A stretch of DNA of 64,000 nt, from NCBI GenBank assembly GCA_018350325.1, contig JAEVLN010000001.1, forward strand, positions 2,469,501 to 2,533,500. Direction: 5' to 3'. The position numbers and the translations under genes were made by a program. The notes under the pieces are model-generated. The model made no database searches and had not been told where the DNA came from. It was given only the letters and a program-made list of their open reading frames with translations. Source of the stretch: Globodera rostochiensis (lineage: Eukaryota > Nematoda > Chromadorea > Rhabditida > Heteroderidae). Within the stretch, counting starts at the first letter, position 1. Every line of letters begins with the position of its first letter. This document shows, piece after piece, positions 25,960 through 43,598 of this stretch.

Positions 25960-28307
25960 ATGAGTGCTGACGTGGCCAACGAGTCGACGCAGAACAAAGA
26001 CAACGACGACGGCGGCGGCGCTGAGGAGGGTCCGGGCCGTCTCTACGAGACGTTTGCGCAGGCCGAGCTGGTGACGGAGCGGCTCAAACTGTTGGAGTAC
26101 GAGCGCGTATTTGTGCCCCTCGGCGACAGTCTGAAGCCGGTGACCAGGTCAAAAAATTGGCATGAAGTGTTTTGGGGGTCTTACACCGGAATGCCTGACT
26201 CGAATAAGCACCGATGTTCTCTCCCCGCCCTGTGCCCTTGGGAACTCTCCCAGTTGCTGTCGATGCTCCGATCGATCGACCTGATCACTGATTGGTCGGG
26301 GATGGTTTTTGAGTGGAAATGTGAAATACGGGGGGGGGGGGCTCCGGACGATGTTCTCCAGCTTCCGGCTAGCAATCCGAGTGTTCATTTTTGATTTGAA
26401 TAATAAATTTAAATTAAATTAACTGTTAATTTGTTTTGGACAATTTGTTGTGTCCCCCCGCAGGCATTACTTTGTCCTGTCTACAAATATCGGCGAACAA
26501 TTCCATTTGTTCACCAGCCTTTGCGCGTGGCTCATCCGGCTGTCGGGCGCCGACCCGACGATGAAAATGCCACACGAATTTGATGACCCAAACGCAACAG
26601 TGGCGCACATTTTGGATGCTTTGAAGTCGAAGGTGGGCACAAAATTTAAATTTTAAAGGTCTTTAGGGCATCAATTTGTTTAAGGACTTTTGAAATTCGA
26701 TTAATTGTGAAACAAAATTCAAAAAAAAACGCTTTAAGGACATTGAAATTCCGTTTTCGGCCGCCAAACTTAAAACAGGCGCCGGCCCTCAATGTTTGTT
26801 TGTGCTGTTCCATTTGACCGGCATGGCCTTGGAAAGGGTCGGCTTCCATTTCGAGGCGTAAGACTTTTTTTTGTGCCATAAAAATTTTTTGGAAATTTGC
26901 AAACAGAATCAATGCCACGGAGGATGAACTGCCTGAGAATGATGGAGGCCAAGTTGAGGCAGACGAGGCGGAATTGAACGCTGATCAAGTGGCCTTTTAT
27001 TTGCTATTTTTGATCACTTTTTGAGTGTGCTTTTCCAATGCTTTTACCCATTTTAATTCCGTTTAAAATTAGTAAAAAATATGTATTGTTTTTTTTTGTA
27101 GTTTTTGGATGAGGTGGAAATGGCCGAGGACATCGATGAGCCGGGCGAAGAAATTGCCGAAGACCAAATGGCATTTGTGGGCTCGGATGGCACTTCTGCG
27201 CAAATTGGGGTCAACAATTAAAAATTCTCTCTAATTTTATTTTAAAAAATTATTATTAATATGTTTTTCATTTTACTTTCATAAAAAGAATTTATTTTTG
27301 CCAAATGTTAAATTTTAAATGATTTAATTAACAGTAATTATTCGCATTTAATAAATGTTTTGGCTTCTTGGCTAAAATGTTTAACAGTTTTAGCATTAAT
27401 TTCTATATTTTATTAGAATTATTAATTTTCGAAGCCCTCCATGACTCAAAATGCCAATTTTCAGGACGTCCCACTAATGGAAGTGTTGCGCAGCAGTGCC
27501 GCCGACAGTGCTCAGATGGACGAGGAGTTGAAGCGCGTCACGCCTCAGCTGAAAGTGACAGTGCGTGCCAACCTGAAGGATTGGCGCATGCACGCCGAGC
27601 AAATGCTGCGGTTGGAGCGCGAGCTGCGCGAGCAGTACGCCGAGCTGAAGCCGTTCATGGCACGTACCGGCGAAGAGATTGAACAGGCCATGGAACGCAT
27701 TCGGATGCGTGAGAACCATCTGAACGTTGGTGCACCCCGTCATAGAATTTTTTGAATTTGATCACTGATCGGGACTCTGATAATGTGCCATACGTGATTG
27801 ATCATCTCCAAAATTGTTCAGGACCAGTTCAGCAGTTTGCTGCAGCTGTACCGTAAGCGACAAAACGAGTTGGCCGCCATCACCGAGCAGTACAGGCACG
27901 TCGCGTTTTTTGTTTCAAATTAAAGTTAGCTTAATTAAAATGTGCAGAGAGAGCAGCGGGACCCTCAACAGTCAGACGGACACACTGAACACGCTGAACG
28001 AGGAGATTGAGCAGCTGAAGCAGCAAATCGACGAGCAGGGCATGCAGAACACAAGCGGAGGTGAACATTTTTCGATTTTAAAATTATTTTTTATGCCAAA
28101 AATGTCTTCCAATCACTCCGATTAATTTTAATTATAGCGCCAATACTGAAGATCAAGCAGGCGTTGGCCAAGTTGGACCGCGACATCGTCGTAATGCGTG
28201 TCCAAAGTGCCACGGTGGAGCAAACGCTGTGGAAGAGTCAGCTCAGCGATCGGCTGAACAGTGCCGTGCCGGAATATGCCAACTACTCACAATCAGTCGT
28301 TTATTGA
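25960..28307 (+). CDS. che-13: Intraflagellar transport protein 57 (IFT57 / CHE-13)
   Basis: IFT-B complex subunit needed for cilium assembly; in nematodes it acts in ciliated sensory neurons. The acidic N-terminus starts at 25960. YETFAQAELVTERLKLLEYE is followed across an intron by HYFVLSTNIGEQFHLFTSLC and EFDDPNATVAHILDALKSK, the conserved IFT57 N-terminal domain. Next come IPFSAAKLKTGAGPQCLF, an acidic linker (about 26908-27210), and the coiled-coil half, with TPQLKVTVRANLKDWRMHAE near 27540 and the final exon APILKIKQALAKLD (28139 on). Stop at 28307. An apparent stop after 27200 is avoided because the exon ends just before GTCAACAA and resumes after TTTTCAG at about 27463. An intron near 26150-26460 contains a run of ten G. 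Confidence 0.9.
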
Positions 28308-28662
28308 TCGATCGATCGAGTGATTAGTGATCATTTTTTTTTGAAAATTTATATTAAAACAGAAAATTTATGAATAAAAAATGATGTTTGGTAAAAACTT
28401 CGGCGTACGGCCAAAACCGTGTGGCTAAATTGGCCATAATTATTCGTGGGTTCTTTTTTTTGATGGTTAAATTTTGAGGTTTGCCTAATTTAGTCTGCTG
28501 GACAAAATCAACGATTAAAATCCCTAATCGCCAATATTCGATCATCCCCCTAAATTTCGCTTGATTTTATATTTGCCACGTACATTTTCTTATACAACCA
28601 ACGATAACATAATATGGCACAACAATTATAGGGATCGAATACATCAATATCGATTAAGCCGA
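28308..28662. other. Spacer between convergent IFT57 and F-box-like copy 1
   Basis: About 350 bp of AT-rich sequence containing both 3' ends. From about 28576 it is nearly identical to 60757 onward, marking one edge of the duplicated block. No gene was seen. Confidence 0.5.
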
Positions 28663-29965
28663 TCAATCATCAGTCTCATCAACGAAAAAGACGATCACAT
28701 TCTTCTGAATTCCCTTCAACAGTTCCTTCTTCCACTCGGTCCATTGCTTCTCATCTCGCACAATCGGTCCCCGCTCCATCAGCCACGCATCATGGCCCAG
28801 ACGTCGAAATGCCAAACGCTCCCGAGTTTGTTCATTCTTCAGATCAAATGGCACATAGTCAACAGGAGCTTCTTCATCATTAAGAACAATGATGTAATTG
28901 ACAGCGGTGGAGGCGTTGAGAAAAGTCTAAAATGACAAATTTTACGATAAAATGAGCAGCCATAAACAAAAAAGGGACCTCTCTGAATCCGTTCACCATC
29001 GTGTCGAGTAGCACATCCCCAAGAAACTGAAACGCCTTCGGAAGGCCGTCTTGTCGCGGAGTGTGAATCCATTTGGTCATTGCTTGGCGATCAGAAGCTT
29101 CACGGCGATCATCGGCCGGAAATTCGGGCGTTGGAAGAAGGGAACAGATCGATCGAAGGTTGGCACAGTCACAGAGAACGGTGGGCGAGACGCGACTTCG
29201 CAGTTCATGGAGACTGTCATCCGCGAGGCGCATTTCGTTGATGTTGGACGACAGCAGAGGCCAAATTTCCTGCACAAAGATGTCCCAGCTTTCGTTTTCG
29301 CTTGGCGGTATTTCCATTTGCAAAGTGATGCCCGCGTTGAAGAGGCGCCGAATGTGACGGAGAAAAGCGATGACAGTGTGGTCGATGTAGCTTAATATTG
29401 TTGTTGAAATGATTGTTTTTTAATTTTGAATTAACTTACTCTATCTCAATGTGATTGAAGCCGATCAATTTGGCGGGCGGCGGTCCTTGTGGGATGGGCA
29501 AATGTTCGACGCTGCCGCCCTTCCTTTTGGCAATTCGTGCGCCATCCTCCGAACGTTGAACATCCAAATCCCCAAGTGCCCATTCTGTCGTCCTCCCGAA
29601 ATGAATGTCCACCAGCGCATCGAAACGATCGGAGAGCAGCGCCATGACAAAGTTGAGTTCGGCCGGTCCAAGGGAAGGAAAAATGCTCAGCCAAACGTCG
29701 TCGCACACTTTGCTAAAAATGAAAAATGAAATTTTTAAATTTGATAAAAGCTCAAAAACCAAAAAAACTCACAGTTCTCTATTGCGTCGCTGTTGCAGGT
29801 TGTCAGACATCTTTGAGAATAAAATGCGGGAAAAAGTGCATTTGAGTGAAAATTGCCCGTCTTATACACATCGCCAAAGGAAATATTTACTCGACGACTC
29901 CCTGACGCGCCAAAAACGCGCCAAATTCAAACGCGCTCCAAAACAACAAAATTTAACACCAAAAA
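28576..29965 (-). repeat. Segmental duplication, copy 1 (of 60757-62163)
   Basis: About 1.4 kb, including the whole F-box-like gene, its 3' flank (GATAACATAATATGGCAC) and about 150 bp of 5' flank, is repeated in the same orientation about 32 kb away. Homology fades at about 29960, after CGCGCTCCAAAACAA. Confidence 0.85.
28663..29809 (-). CDS. F-box-like multigene-family protein, copy 1
   Basis: Four exons on the minus strand: 29772-29809, 29440-29712, 28979-29390 and 28663-28926, with in-frame GT-AG junctions. The start MSDNLQQRRNREL leads into DDVWLSIFPSLGPAELNFVM, which resembles an F-box-like helical block (a leucine/proline-rich start of a substrate adaptor). Later segments include LLSDRFDALVDIHF, AKLIGFNHIEI, YIDHTVIAFLRHIRRLF and TPEFPADDRREASDRQAMTK. 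I recognise this layout from large F-box-domain families in cyst-nematode annotations. The link to ubiquitin ligases is inference from that resemblance. The C-terminus ends KNVIVFFVDETDD, unlike copy 2. All intron positions are shared with the gene at 60849-62018. Confidence 0.65.
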
Positions 29966-30318
29966 GTTTCGAATGTACAGCTTTCATCTTTGCGAAAATT
30001 TCACGTCTTGGTGTATTTGTTTGCGCAAAGTGAGCTTAAATCATTAAATGCTTAATTATTTGAAAGTGAATCTAACATTTTTAATGTCTAAAATTGAAGC
30101 AAGGAACTCTAATTTGTCGAGAATTGAAAATTTAGACATTTCATTAGGGAGGATTTTGTCCTCTTTTAACATATTAGCGATTTTGTCGGTTTTAGCTTAT
30201 ATTAGGGATTTTGTTTGTCCGGTCACGCTAATGTGGAGTGAACTCATAGTGTCATTCAATTGCATTGTTTTGTTACTCTCACATTTATTTTGTTTTTTAT
30301 AGAAAGAGATACATATTT
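29810..30318. other. Intergenic region between F-box-like copy 1 and SMC5 (divergent)
   Basis: About 500 bp. The first about 150 bp is shared with the second F-box-like copy and contains repeats of GCGCG(T/C)-TTTG-like words that could be promoter elements of that family. The rest is AT-rich. A 3' splice-like sequence TTTTTTATAG ends at 30302, 17 bases before the SMC5 ATG, and could be a spliced-leader or 5'-UTR acceptor. Confidence 0.4.
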
Positions 30319-36311
<5,993 letters not shown>

Positions 36312-36984
36312 TCAGTCAGCCGTCGCCGGAGGGGAGTGATCGGATGGACGGACGGACGAGTAAATGGCTTTGATCATCAATCACCCCGCCCCCTTCCCCC
36401 GATCCATTTGTCTTCCCCCCACCAAACATTCCTTTGCCCGCCCCTCGGGGGCCCCAAAATGCCGCCGGCTGACGCCGTATGTTGTTGTGTGTCTTCTTCC
36501 CCTTTCTTTGCCATCATCCCACACAAAGCTTTCTGATCACAGCGCTTATTATTGATCTCTCTTTCCCTCCCCCCCCCCCAACCGTTTTCTTGGCATTTTT
36601 TTGAAGAGTGAAATTTTTTGATGACAAATAACTATTTTATGTGTCGGTGATGTAAATGTGTTCTAATTTTGTACAAATTTGTCCGATCCAATTAAAAAAA
36701 CTCGACCGGATCAAAAAATCTCTTTGGCAAACAAAGCAAAAAGGGCGGGAAATTTCTGATTCTTGGACCGGCGCCTCTATGACGCAATAAATTCATTGGA
36801 CACACACCGGTCTTCCCCCGATCAATTTTTGGGAACGGTTAGCAAAATTTAGGGCAAAAGTATACGTGACCTCGGTGCTTTGTCACAGTTCATTTGCGCA
36901 GTTTTAAAAAAAATCAAATATGATTTAGAAAGAAAAAGCTTACCAATGTCCAACAATTTGATCCCGCGACATTAAGTTGTACAA
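36312..36984. other. Intergenic region between SMC5 and the K+ channel gene
   Basis: About 670 bp with C-rich stretches (36400-36470, 36568-36580) and a later AT-rich part. It likely holds the SMC5 3' UTR and the channel promoter. No gene was seen. Confidence 0.4.
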
Positions 36985-39900
36985 ATGTTGTCTTCTTGTG
37001 ACGATGAAACTGAGGTGATGGCACCGGTGCCAGTGCCGATGCTCTCTCCCTCCACTTCGACTTCCGCCGTTGTGGTCATTGAACCGCACCCGGCGGCGGC
37101 GGACTGCGAGGCCGAGCAGCGCAACCAGCCGCCGGTTCAGCACCACAACCACCAACAACAGCAGCAGAAGAACGGAGGAGGAGGAGACAGCAGCAACAGT
37201 GCCGCAACGAAAAGGCATCATCGACGGCGCTTCCGGCGCTGTTGTCCAATAGTGCCAAACGGCGGCGGTGCCCTGTGCGCGCTGGACGCGTCGGTCAGAC
37301 GTCGGGCCAACTCCGAGGGGCACATCCAACAGCAGCAGCGGAGCGGGTACTGTTTACCCCCGGGGGTTTGGTATTTACGCGTTGTGCCGGGACCGGTCAG
37401 GAAAGCGCCATGGCTTTTTGGAAGCCGGAAAACGCTGTTTGGCAAATCCGGCTTGAACAGCAGCAATTGCCGGGGGGTCTCTTTTTTCTGTTCCTTTTTA
37501 ATGATGTTTCCCCCGAGGGCACAAACCACCAAATTTCCCTACACTTAAAAGCCGCCGGGCACACAAATCTCCAATGTTTTTGGCCCAAAAAAGACAAATA
37601 AATGAGCAAATTGGAGGAATAATTGGATTGGCATTTGAGGCCGGCCGGCCGGCGGCCTTTGTCAGCCCTTTCATTTCGCTGCTTCTCTTTAGCCCATTTC
37701 TTTATGCTTTATGTTCGGAAAGGCTTTTCGTTGTTCTGGGCCATTTTCTGTTTTGTTTTGTTTGTCCCCTCGCGAGCATAATTAGAAAACCCTCGGGCAA
37801 TGGCACTTTTTGAGGGACTTTCAAAGAATCCGTGCCAACTTTCGCGACGGCACTTTTGTGTGTTTGGCAATTGCCGCTCGCTCTATTTCAATTGGTTGGC
37901 ATCTCCGATCGGAGCTTCTCCGTCTGATCACTAATTGTTACGGAAACTCCAATCGCCAGCACAAAGACCCGTACAAAAAGTGGCGTTGGGGGGAGCCGCC
38001 ATGAATTCGTTGGCCTGCCCCGCCGTGTGTGTGCCTTGCCCATGGACTCAAATGCCCCCCCCCCCCAACGGCATTGTTGCCGGAGGGCATTAGCGGCTTC
38101 TCCTTGTTCTCATGCCCTCAACATTGACTCTTTCTCTCTCTCTCTCTTTGCTGCTTTTGTTTCTCTCTGTCTCATACTTCATTATGGACAAAAAGTGCCT
38201 AAGGGAGGCTTCTTCTTTTCTCACCAATTCCTTCCATTTCTCCCCCCCCCCCCTCTCCCCACTTCCGGGGCAGAATATTTTCGAATTTCGTTTTTTTAGA
38301 ATTTCGATTCAAAGATTTAAATCTTCATTAAATCCCCCCCCCCACCCCCAAATGGCGTAGAGACACGAACAACCGGCCCCACTTGGCCACCCAAACAATT
38401 TTCGGCCCAATTCCATCCGGAATTTCTAATTGAAAAAAACAATGGCACTCGGTCCATTAGCGTTAGCGTGCCACCCCCCGCCATTTCTCATCCCGTGCCC
38501 GCCAATCTTTCCCATCCACGGACAGTGCCAATCCAATCCCCCCCCCCCCCGCCGCCAAATGCCGTCCGTCGCCATTTTCACCGGTTTGGTTCCCCCGGGC
38601 GACAAAATGGGCGGTGCCTGAGGGAAAGAGTCCGGGAATGCCGGCGGGGGGGTGGGCAATGCGTTCACCAAACCAATGCGCGTGTTGTGAACCAGTTTAG
38701 GGGGATGTCCGGACCCAAAAATGCCCTCAAAATCCGGAATCCGGTTGCATCCCGGTGTAAACCCTCCCCCCCTCCCCGCCCTATTCGGAAATTTTGTTAA
38801 CAAAAATGCCATAGGAAAAATGCCAATGCTTCAAAAAATGTAAGGAATTTGGCGCAAAAAATGCGTCAAAAATTCGGTGCCAATTCTGGCGGAAAATTTG
38901 GCCCAACAGTCAAAGGAAATAAACACACTTTTTGGGGGTTGGCAAAGGCCATAAAAAGAGCAAATTCCCGTGGAGGAATATTTAATGTTATTTTGTCGGC
39001 CGCCATATTCAAAAATGTCGTCACTTTGTGCCACAAAATATTTATTTTCCAATTTTCCCCGGTAAAATTAATCAATTCATTTGATCAGTGCGAACTCTGT
39101 CCATTTGTCCAACCCTTTTCTGATCAGATTGACTGATTTGATCAGTGCAAACTCTGTCCATTTGTCCAACCCTTTTCTGATCAGATTGACTGATTTGATC
39201 AGTGCAAACTCTGTCCATTTGTCCAACCCTTTTCTGATCAGATTGACTGATTTGATCAGTGCAAACTCTGTCCATTTATCCAACCCTTTTCTGATCAGAT
39301 TGACTGCTTTGATCAGTGCAAACTCTGTCCATTTGTCCAACCCTTTTCTGATCAGATTGACTGATTTGATCAGTGCAAACTCTGTCCATTTGTCCAGCTC
39401 ATTTAAGGCATTCAGCGTCTCTGATTTCGTCACCAAAGCAGCAGCGCTTTTTCCGTCTTTGCAAAGCGGAACAGAACGCCGCAGGCGCTCCTCCCTCGCC
39501 TCAGGCAGTACGCGCTGCGGCCACAGCGGTACAACGCGCGCCCTACGACGACTCGAGCACGGACGACACGTCGCGCGCCACCACCACAACGGTCAGCAAC
39601 CGCTACTTGAAGTGCCCCCAGGCAAGCAAAATTCCGTTAATGGGAGACAATGGGGCAGGTGGCCGGAATCACGACGGCACACATTTAGTCGGGAACAGTC
39701 ACAACGGCTACCGGTCCGAATCCCACACTGAGTGCAGATTCAGCCCTGTAGTGAAGCTAAGATTAAGCCTAGCCTAGGCCTAAGCCACCCTGGCTTGGGG
39801 TTTGTTAGGCCTAAGCCTAAGCTTAACCCAAGCGAGCTTAAGCTTAAGCCTAAGCGAGCTTAAGTCTAAGCCTAAGCGAGCTTAAGCCTAAGCTTATGCT

Positions 39901-42900
39901 AGCTTAAGCCTAAGCGAGCTTAAGCCTAAGCCTAAGCCTAAGCAAGCTTAAGCCTATGCTAGCTTAAGCCTAAGCCTAAGCCTAAGCGAGCTTAAGCCTT
40001 AGCTTAAGCCTTAGCTTAAGCCTAAGCGAGCCTAAGCCTAAGCCTAAGCTAGCTTAAGCCCAAGCCTAAACTAGCTTAAGCCTAAGCGAGCTTAAGCCTA
40101 AACCTAAGCCTAAGCGAGCTTAAGCCTAAGCCTAAGCTAGCAAAAACCTAAGCTTAGCTTAGACCAAGCTTAGGCTTAGCCTACAAAAAGGTCAAAATGG
40201 ACAAAACGCCGACTAAGCACAAAAAGGGCACCAAAGTGCATCGATTGATCAGCCGAAATATTGTGACTAATGTTCCGTAAGTTGTCCAAATTGTTCAGCG
40301 AGGCGGCGAAAGCTGTGGGGATTTGGTGCCGAAAGGGTCCGACGGGCATTTAGCTGCGGGCATTGCCAATGGGACGACGGCGGCGGCGGAGGAGGAGCGT
40401 GACCTGGTGCTGACCATCAACGTGTCCGGCACGCACTTTCAGGTCAAAATTGAGTGGCACACAAAAGCGCGCATGCGCGCAGAATGGCACAATTGGCACC
40501 CGCCCAAAATTTGTACCGTAACCTTTTGCAACAAAATGGCACATCAATCCAAAGCTCTATTTTGTTGAAGTGGTGCCGCCAATTGTTTTTAGTCCCCCCT
40601 CCGGGGAGACAAATTTGCAAAAAATGCCAACAAATTTTTGCAGACTTTTGAAAGCACTCTTCGGCGCTTCCCCGATTCGCTGTTGGGCGACCCGCTGAAG
40701 CGGAAGGAATTGTGGAATGAACAACTGCACGAAACATTTCTCGACCGGAGCAGTCAATGGTAAAGGAAAATGTGCCACAAAATTTAAACTTTTTCAAACA
40801 AAAACCCCCCGAACGATTATTTTAAAATAATTTATTTTAATTTTAAAATATGGCTAAATAAAGAGTTTTTAAAATTAAACATTTATCGTTCAGTTTCGAA
40901 GCAATTTTGCACATCTACAGGTCGGGCGGTCAGGTGATTAGACCGGTGGGTTTTTTTTTCTTGAAAATAATCACTCATTTTTTTTCTTAAATAATTTTGG
41001 CGCTGAAATAGCCCCCCGAGGACTTTCTATAAATGTCTTAATTTGTTTAAAATTTTAATTTCTCCATTTTTTGCTGCTAGGCAGCCATCCCGGTGGAGCT
41101 GTTCATCGACGAGTTGGTGTTCTACGAACTGAAGGACGATGTGTGGGCGAATTTTTGCGAAAGCGAAGGCTGTCGCGTGAGGTCGGCCTGCAAGAAGCCG
41201 AACAACAAATTCCAGCGCAAAATTTGGGATTTGGTCGGCTCTTTTCATCGGAAGAAAATTTTTTGTTTTTTATTTTCTTTTTGCCAAAGATGGAACATCC
41301 GGACACGTCACCGTTGGCACGACTCATCGCCGCGCTGTCCGTTGCCGTCATTATAATGCACGTTTTTTGGTGTTGTTTGTTGTTATTGTCCGGGCGGGGA
41401 TGGCACTTTGGGGGGTGCCAGACCAGGATTTTTCAGGACTCCTGATCCGGGATCCTGTTAGGGACCAGGATCAGGACATCCTGGAAACCAGGATTTTTAA
41501 TCCTGGTAAATCCAGAGATCCAGGTCATTTCCAAAATCCAGATCCAGGTCCGGGATTTTTCAAAATTCCGGGCATCTAGTTGTTGTCCGGAGATGGCACT
41601 TTGGGAGGGGGGGGGTGGGGTGCCAGAATTTTCTTAAAAAAGTTTTGGACCGAATTTTGAGCATAAAATGGGGAGGGGGGGGGGAGGCTTTGTCCTTCGA
41701 ATAAACGCATTTAAACAAACACTTTCAGCAGCACCGTTTCCTTCTGTTTGGAGAGCATACCGGAGTTGAAGCCATCGGAAATGTCCCGTGAATGGTCGTC
41801 ACCCTTTTTTTGGATCGAATTCGGTTGTTGCCTCTGGTTTTCCATAGGTACAAAAAATTGGCAAAAAAAGAATTTCCACATTTTATTTTTGTTCAGAATT
41901 ATTTGTCCGATTTTTGGTAAGTTTTCCCTTAAAAAATAATTTTGTTTGGAAATTCACGCCATTTTCACAGGCATCGCCAAGCAAAACGGAGTTTATGAAA
42001 GTGATTTTTGCCGAATATTTAATTAAAAATCCATTTATTTTTAATTAAATTATTTTTTAATGTTTTTTGTTCAGTCATTTCTCAATGTGCTCGATTTTGT
42101 GGCGGTCGCGCCGTTCTTCGTCAATTTGATGTGCGCACTTTTAATAATTTTTTGACAAAAATGGCATCCAATTTCAGGCTGAAGATGGCATTTGCATTTT
42201 TGGGCCTAAAGTTCGAAAATTGTCCATTTTTTTGCCAGCTTCTCTATGCTCTCTATTTTAAAGCTTAAAGCACAGAGTTTTACACACACTTCTTATACGT
42301 TTTTTGGGATTCTTCAATTCTTTGAAATTTTTGTTTTGGCTTAAAGTTTTGTCCTCTCATTTTGCCGCCTGCAATTTTTGCCAACATTTTATTTTTATGG
42401 ATTATTTCGGATTTGACACGGATTTTTCTGTGGTTCCGGATTGGTCCAATTGGATGTGCGGGTCGTCCAGCAAAAATCCGTGTCCGCCTCTTTCTCTGCA
42501 CTGAACTGCTCCAACTTCAGGTATCACAACAACGAGTACTCCTCCATCCGGTCGGCAAATGCCGCCGCCTCCTCCACCTCCTCGTCGGCATCGTTTGCCG
42601 TCCTTCGCATTGTCCGTCTTGTCCGCGTTTTTCGCATTTTTAAACTCAGCCGCCACTTCACCGGCCTCCAAGTGCTTGGCAAGACGTTCAAGGCATCCGT
42701 CCAAGAATTTTTTCTGCTGGTAGGTGTTCGGGATTTTGAATTGAATCGAATTGAAGACGTACTTTTGATTAAAGCCCGGTCGAGACGAGAATCTCATCTC
42801 GAGAGCTCGAAAAATCTCGACGAGATTCTCGAGAAATCTCGTCTCGACATCTTGTCTCGAATAAAACTGAATTTTCGAGATCCGAGATTATTTTTTTTTG

Positions 42901-43598
42901 AGTCTCGCTCGAAGTTCAAGTCCGGGCTTTACTTTTGATCAAAAATTGCGTCTGCACAGATTTTCTTCATGGGCATTGCGCTTGTGTTGTTCTCCAGCGG
43001 AGTGTATTTTGCGGAGCAGGGCGAGCCGGGCACAAAGTTTGTGGCCAGTTTTAAGGCCCCATTCTAATCCATTTCCTACGCAGATTCACCTCCATCCCCG
43101 CGTCGTTCTGGTTCGTGTTGGCCACGATGACCACCGTCGGCTACGGTGACCTCGTGCCGCACGGCGTGTACGGCAAAATTGTGGGCTCATGTTGCGCGTT
43201 GATCGGCGTGCTGACGCTGGCACTTCCCGTGCCGATCATTGTAATGAAAAGTTGTGATCAAGACTTGAGGAGATCGATCATTCAAATGCTTTTCCTCCTT
43301 CTTAAAGGTGGCCAATTTCAAGCGCTTCTACCGGCAGGAGATCATTTTGGCCAAGATGTACGAGCAGAACCCGCCCCCAAAGCAGGTCAGTCAGTCGTTC
43401 AGTCTCGTCGTGCTGTTGACCTGCAGGCAGCGAGTCCTTGCAGGTCAATGAAATTGATTTTTGCAGGTCAAAGCGATCATTATGCACGCGCGGGCGGAGG
43501 AGGAGAGTATCAACGCGCCAATTCTCGGCGGAGGACCAAAGGCTGTGACGCCGCCCACACGGGCAACGGCACAATTTGTGCAGAAAATTTCTGTTTAA
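36985..43598 (+). CDS. shk-1: Voltage-gated potassium channel, Shaker (Kv1)-type alpha subunit
   Basis: T1 tetramerisation domain: [12 protein letters not shown] (to 40441), [20 protein letters not shown] (40644-40759), [18 protein letters not shown] (40894-40945), then 41081-41233. S1 spans 41290-41369 and 41729-41850 ([18 protein letters not shown]). A 20-nt exon near 41897-41916 gives ELFVRFL, followed by [11 protein letters not shown]3: [19 protein letters not shown]4 exon about 42520-42719 with [18 protein letters not shown]5 from 42960; pore [10 protein letters not shown]6 ALPVPIIV with the PVP hinge. Tail exons are 43308-43385 and 43467-43598. The Gln/Asn-rich N-terminal exon from 36985 and an exon at about 39437-39621 ([20 protein letters not shown]) are less certain, and the first junction is not fixed. 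The intron after 39621 appears to start AG|GCAAGC. Kv1 assignment rests on S4-S6 similarity; the symbol is tentative. Confidence 0.85.
39081..39400. repeat. 57-bp tandem repeat, about 5.6 copies
   Basis: Unit begins GATCAGTGCAAACTCTGTCC and ends GATCAGATTGACTGATTT; copies differ by single bases. Because 57 is a multiple of three, both strands stay open: plus as 19-residue units starting [12 protein letters not shown], minus as [10 protein letters not shown] units. It lies in the large first intron region of the channel gene and is unlikely to be translated. Confidence 0.92.
39757..40185. repeat. Interstitial telomere-like tract, degenerate (GCCTAA)n
   Basis: About 430 bp of GCCTAAGCCTAAGC, reverse complement of the nematode telomere unit TTAGGC, interrupted by regular AGCGAGCTTAAG and GCTAGCTTAAG variants. 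Both ends also carry the opposite orientation (GTTAGGCCTAAG near 39807; CTTAGGCTTAG near 40170). It lies in an intron of the channel gene between about 39621 and 40279. Confidence 0.85.
41371..41627. repeat. CCAGGAT-word segment flanked by a direct repeat
   Basis: Positions about 41420-41577 iterate CCAGGAT, ATCCTGG and ATCCAGG words in both orientations. The segment is flanked by two related copies of a GTTGT...GTCCGG...GATGGCACTTTGGG...GGTGCCAG sequence at about 41371-41421 and 41579-41626. It lies in the channel intron between S1 exons. No coding potential. Confidence 0.65.
42770..42931. mobile_element. 162-bp hAT-like miniature element in a channel-gene intron
   Basis: Perfect 10-bp inverted termini TAAAGCCCGG ... 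CCGGGCTTTA. Flanked by perfect 8-bp direct repeats CTTTTGAT at 42762-42769 and 42932-42939. The interior is made of TCTCGAGA/GAGATTCTCGAG words. Same size class and closely related termini as the element at 849-1011. It sits between the S4 and S5 exons. Confidence 0.85.

Noticed and set aside
27200..27222. IFT57 ending at the in-frame stop near 27220, with a separate gene starting downstream
   Set aside because: The downstream exons are the C-terminal half of IFT57, and a splice from just before 27209 to about 27463 keeps frame.
39077..39731. Long overlapping open readings on both strands
   Set aside because: They arise from the 57-bp tandem repeat. Only the non-repeat part at about 39437-39621, in a different frame, looks like a channel exon.
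43037..43084. Apparent frameshift between the S5 and pore exons of the channel
   Set aside because: Using the donor AA|GTTTGTGG (exon end 43036) gives an in-frame [12 protein letters not shown], so no frameshift is needed.
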